Source: Aquamicrobium sp. (GTDB lineage: Bacteria > Pseudomonadota > Alphaproteobacteria > Rhizobiales > Rhizobiaceae). Taken from it: a stretch of 64,000 nt of DNA. Location: NCBI GenBank assembly GCA_019739225.1, contig JAHHDT010000001.1, forward strand, positions 124,001 to 188,000. Direction: 5' to 3'. Each line of letters starts with the position of its first letter. Position 1 is the stretch's first letter. Both the position numbers and the translations under genes were made by a program. Below the pieces are notes generated by a model. The model did no database searches and was not told the DNA's origin. It saw nothing but the letters and a program-made list of their open reading frames with translations. Positions 60,885 to 64,000 of the stretch are shown in pieces.

Positions 60885-62735
60885 TCAGCCCTGCGCGGCT
60901 TGTTCCGCCGATGCGGCGCGTCGGATCGCTTCGGCCGCTTCCTGGTTGCCGGCGCTGCCTTCGCGACGAGGTGTTGCCAGCGGCGTCGGCGTCGGCTGGT
61001 TGCCCTTGAGAAGCTGGTTGCCTGCATAAATGCCGCCCACGACCTGGATTTCCAGCCGTTCAGCATCGCGCCGCTGGACCTCGTCCATCAACTCGTCCGC
61101 CTCTTCGTCGGGTACGCCCAACTTCTCGAGTGTCGCGCGGCCGAAGGCGAAGGCCGAATGCAGGGTTTCGCGGATCTGGTAGTCGACGCCCGCCTTTATC
61201 AGCTCGATCGCCGCGCCGCGATCGAATGCGCGGGCCATGACGGTTGCAAGCGGGAATTCGGCCTTGAGGTGCTCGACGATGCGCAGGGCCGCCTCGGGCT
61301 TTTCGACGCAGACGAGAATGGCCTTGGCGTGTTCGGCCCCGGCGGCATGCAGAATGTCGAGCCGTGTGCCGTCGCCGTAATAGACCTTGAAGCCGAATTC
61401 CGCGGCCGCCTGGATCATCTCGACGTCGTCGTCGATGATCGACACCTCCTCGCCGCGCAAAAGCAGCGGCTGGCTGACGATCTGGCCGAAGCGCCCGAAG
61501 CCGATCACCAGGATGCTGCCGTGCATGTCATGGGCAACTTCGACGCCGTCCAGGGATTGTTGCGGTTCCGGCGTCAGGCGCTTCAGCGCCATCATCGCGA
61601 AAGGCGTCAGCACCATCGAAACGATGACGGTCGAGGTGAAGATGGCGTTCACTGTCGCGTCGATGAGCCCGACATTGGCGGCGGTCGCGTAAAGCACGAA
61701 GGCGAATTCGCCGCCCTGCGCCATGATGACGGCGCGCTCCAGAGCCTCTGCATGGCTGGTCTTGAGCAACCGCGCGATGATGTAGATGCCGATCGCCTTG
61801 ACGATCATGAAGGCCAGGACCGCGGTCGCGATCAGGCCCCAGTTCTGCGCGATGACGGCGAGGTCGAGCGCCATGCCGACGCCGAGAAAGAAAAGTCCCA
61901 GCAGGATGCCGCGGAAGGGCTCGATATCCGCCTCGAGCTGATGGCGGAACGTCGATTCCGACAAGAGTACGCCCGCCAGAAAGGCGCCCATCGCCATCGA
62001 CAGGCCGCCGAGTTGCATCGCAAGCGCCGAGCCCAGCACCACCAGCAGCGCCGCCGCTGTCATCACCTCGCGGGCGCCGGCCTGCGCCAATACGCGAAAC
62101 AGCGGATTGAGCAGGAAGCGTCCGACCAATACGAGGCCAGCGATCGAACCCAGGGCGATGGCGATCGAAATCCAGCGCGACCCGGCTTCCGCCTCGCCCG
62201 AGCCCGGCGCGATGAAGGCGACGAAGGCCAGCAGCGGCACGATGGCAAGGTCCTCCAGCAGCAGGATCGACACGATGCGCTGGCCCTTGGGGGTCGACAT
62301 CTCACCGCGTTCGTTGAGCACCTGGAAAACGATCGCTGTCGAGGTCAGGACGAAGCCGACCCCGAAGACGAACGCAACGGCGGGATCATATCCGAGCAGA
62401 ATGCCGACGCCTGTAAGCAGCAGTCCGCATGTCGCGACCTGCAGCACACCGAGCCCCATGATTTCGCCGCGCAGGCTCCATAGGCGTGACGGCTGCATCT
62501 CCAGGCCGATCACGAACAGGAACATGACGACGCCGAGTTCAGCGACGCTGATGATCGTCTCCGGGTCGCTGAAAAGCCCGATGCCGAAAGGGCCGATCAC
62601 GAGGCCGGCCGCCAGATAGCCCAGAACCGAATCGAGACCAAAGCGCTTGAACAGCGGAACCGCCACGACGCCTGCGGCCAGCAAGGCCACGACCGGAACG
62701 AGATCGACGCCGTGATGCGCTGCTTCAGCCGCCAT
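60885..62735 (-). CDS. Monovalent cation:proton antiporter-2 (KefB/KefC type)
   Basis: The 616-residue inner-membrane protein has about 12-13 transmembrane helices forming a Na+/H+-exchanger-like domain (LGYLAAGLVIGPFGIGLF, LGVVMFLFVIGLEMQ, LLLEDLAIVPLLAF) and a C-terminal TrkA-N/RCK domain from about residue 410 (ILVIGFGRFGQIVSQ). It is a glutathione-gated K+ efflux-like system by family; no KefF/KefG ancillary gene is adjacent. Start 62735 has CAGGAGG upstream. A C-terminal disordered tail follows the RCK domain. Confidence 0.9.
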   Translation of the reverse strand: MAAEAAHHGVDLVPVVALLAAGVVAVPLFKRFGLDSVLGYLAAGLVIGPFGIGLFSDPETIISVAELGVVMFLFVIGLEMQPSRLWSLRGEIMGLGVLQVATCGLLLTGVGILLGYDPAVAFVFGVGFVLTSTAIVFQVLNERGEMSTPKGQRIVSILLLEDLAIVPLLAFVAFIAPGSGEAEAGSRWISIAIALGSIAGLVLVGRFLLNPLFRVLAQAGAREVMTAAALLVVLGSALAMQLGGLSMAMGAFLAGVLLSESTFRHQLEADIEPFRGILLGLFFLGVGMALDLAVIAQNWGLIATAVLAFMIVKAIGIYIIARLLKTSHAEALERAVIMAQGGEFAFVLYATAANVGLIDATVNAIFTSTVIVSMVLTPFAMMALKRLTPEPQQSLDGVEVAHDMHGSILVIGFGRFGQIVSQPLLLRGEEVSIIDDDVEMIQAAAEFGFKVYYGDGTRLDILHAAGAEHAKAILVCVEKPEAALRIVEHLKAEFPLATVMARAFDRGAAIELIKAGVDYQIRETLHSAFAFGRATLEKLGVPDEEADELMDEVQRRDAERLEIQVVGGIYAGNQLLKGNQPTPTPLATPRREGSAGNQEAAEAIRRAASAEQAAQG

Positions 62736-62862
62736 GCCATGCCTCCTGATGTTTGCGCGGAACCGCTCCGCGCGCTGTATCAAGCGCTATTAGTAGGCGG
62801 ATGACAGGCGTGAGGGAATAGGTGGTCGAATGCGAAAGGTGGCGGTGTCCTTGCCGCCAGAT

Positions 62863-63405
62863 TCAGCGGTTGCTGACCGAGCCGACCGAGCGGGTGTCGA
62901 CCCGCTTCAGGTTCATCCCGATGACCGGAACCATTTCCTTGTCGACCTTGACCGACACCGTGACGTGCATGGTGTTGTCGTCGGGCAGGCGCGCCAGCAT
63001 GGCACCGTTCAACTGATTGCGGTTGAGGGTCAGCACTACCTTGCCGTTGCTCACATCGCCACCGACGACGTCGAGTCCTTCGCCAATCGCGCCATCCATG
63101 AAGGTGCCGCGGTAGCCCTGCCGGCCCTTGTGTTCGATCTTAGCCGACATCTTCTGCGTGAACAGGCCGACGCGGCAACCGCCATCGAGCGACATGCCGA
63201 GCTTGCCGTCCGGCGTCGCGCCCTTGAAGTTGCAGTTGAAACGGGTGCCCTTGTATTTGCCGGCGACGATTTCGCCAGGCCCGGACCACTCACCCTGAAC
63301 CTTGCTGAAAAAGCGCTTGTCCTTCTCGGACGCAAGCGCGGGCGCAGCCACCAGGGAGGCAGCCGCAAGCGGCAGGAATGCGGTCAGGAATGCGCGTGCG
63401 ATCAT
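62863..63405 (-). CDS. Exported protein of unknown function
   Basis: The 180-residue precursor has a signal peptide (cleavage near APALASE, about residue 25). A beta-rich globular domain follows with WSGPGEIVAGKYKGTRFNCNF and LGMSLDGGCRVGLF, containing two Cys that could pair. No family is recognised with confidence. The start at 63405 begins at the hydrophobic core of the signal; an upstream start at 63450 would add a 15-residue leader. It is monocistronic. Confidence 0.75.
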   Translation of the reverse strand: MIARAFLTAFLPLAAASLVAAPALASEKDKRFFSKVQGEWSGPGEIVAGKYKGTRFNCNFKGATPDGKLGMSLDGGCRVGLFTQKMSAKIEHKGRQGYRGTFMDGAIGEGLDVVGGDVSNGKVVLTLNRNQLNGAMLARLPDDNTMHVTVSVKVDKEMVPVIGMNLKRVDTRSVGSVSNR

Positions 63406-63523
63406 GGGACACCCGGCTACGGCTTGACTGGAAACAGCGAGGCAAACCATGGCGAATAATGGTTAACGCTTCGTCTACCCGTCTTTGAACGGAGAATGGT
63501 CGAAGGCGCGGAAAGACGCAAGA

Positions 63524-64000
63524 TCATTCGCCGCTTTTGGTTTCCGTAGCGTTCTTCCTGCGCACAAAAGTCGTGAGAGCGCCGAGAAAATCGGTCATGC
63601 CGGGTCGTCGTGCGGCAGCAAAGGGCAGGGGGCGGACGGTTTCCATGGCCGCGACGCCGATTCGCGCCGTCATCATGCCGTTGACCACGCCTTCACCGAG
63701 CTTGGCCGAAAGCCGCGCGGCAAGGCCCTGACCGACGATCTGGTGGACAAATTCGTCACCCGCAGCGATCGCGCCGGTCACCGCGAGGTGAGCCAGCACG
63801 TCACGCGCCAGCCGGATGAAGCCGAGCGTGCCGGGGCGCCCGCCGTAGAGTTCGGCCAGCCGCCGAATCAGGCGGCCGGCCTCGAAGAGCACGTAGGCGA
63901 TGTCGACGAGTGCGCGCGGGCTCACCGCGGTGACGACCGAGACACGCTTGGCGGCGTCGAGGATCAGCGTCTGCGCGCGGGCGTCGAGCGGCACCAGCAA
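63524..64000 (-). CDS. YcjF/DUF697-like membrane protein, C-terminal part
   Basis: The frame is open past the right window edge on the minus strand, so only the last 158 residues are seen. The segment DIAYVLFEAGRLIRRLAELYGGRPG with VAAMETVRPLPF near the end resembles the C-terminal domain of YcjF/TIGR01620 membrane proteins, which often follow a YcjX-like GTPase gene. Function is unknown, with links to envelope stress in enterobacteria. The start and any upstream partner lie outside the window. Confidence 0.75.
   Translation of the reverse strand: MLVPLDARAQTLILDAAKRVSVVTAVSPRALVDIAYVLFEAGRLIRRLAELYGGRPGTLGFIRLARDVLAHLAVTGAIAAGDEFVHQIVGQGLAARLSAKLGEGVVNGMMTARIGVAAMETVRPLPFAAARRPGMTDFLGALTTFVRRKNATETKSGE

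Overview
This 64 kb window is GC-rich chromosomal DNA of an alphaproteobacterium, most likely order Rhizobiales and close to Mesorhizobium, Aminobacter or other Phyllobacteriaceae. The inference rests on gene content: class II DAHP synthase, a DUF2865 relic, a DUF6074 small protein, a DgcA-type epimerase, a two-domain NADP malic enzyme, an Mla system with a STAS-fused permease, and a giant coiled-coil membrane protein resembling the Agrobacterium Growth Pole Ring protein. I see no phage, insertion sequence, plasmid function, CRISPR array or rRNA. Genes are packed tightly with many 4-bp ATGA overlaps. The region reads as core and shell genome. Both ends cut genes: a thermonuclease-like gene on the left and a YcjF/DUF697-like gene on the right.

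Left third (1-22 kb). The order is: nuclease tail, GST and uracil-DNA glycosylase in an overlapping run; an Lrp/AsnC regulator; a class I amidotransferase hydrolase; DUF6074; AlkD-type repair enzyme. A minus-strand polar amino acid ABC importer follows (binding protein, two permeases, no ATPase) with a 3-hydroxyisobutyrate dehydrogenase-like gene. Next come mobB, a Bcr/CflA MFS pump, an EamA exporter and moaA, so two molybdenum-cofactor genes bracket two transporters. After DUF971 and a PPOX flavoprotein there is a divergent MarR / alpha-beta hydrolase pair with two identical-spacing operators. Class I fumarase, a YcbB-type L,D-transpeptidase, tRNA-Val(CAC), gph, rpiA, a DUF2059 protein and glutathione reductase complete the block.

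Middle third (22-45 kb). It holds an alpha/beta hydrolase divergent from a gamma-glutamylcyclotransferase across a 16-bp palindrome, DAHP synthase, a YegS-like lipid kinase, GFA and LigB-type enzymes, DgkA, DedA, DUF1003, Tag, NAD synthetase and ClpP. An ArsR/SRPBCC pair has a clear ArsR-type operator. MFS and ABC exporters follow, then a glutamyl-tRNA synthetase. A DUF2865 gene is broken by two frameshifts. An SDR, FAH hydrolase and malic enzyme run follows, then another MFS and DgcA.

Right third (45-64 kb). A phospholipid-transport (Mla) operon (STAS-MlaE, MlaF, MlaD, lipoprotein) converges on an orphan ATP-grasp ligase. A 5.5-kb gene for an 1839-residue coiled-coil protein sits divergent from an Hpt phosphotransfer gene. 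Then come an adrenodoxin-type ferredoxin, a DUF922 protein, the folP-folB-folK folate operon, a KefB/KefC-type antiporter and a small secreted protein. With the L,D-transpeptidase and DgcA upstream, the window holds several envelope and polar-growth genes, although they are not one operon.

The best candidates for something little described are the GPR-like protein with its exact 120-bp internal repeats and neighbouring Hpt gene, and the leader region upstream of the ABC exporter. Others are the MarR tandem operator, the doubly frameshifted DUF2865 gene, and the ATP-grasp ligase beside the Mla operon. All calls come from reading the sequence; no database search was run.
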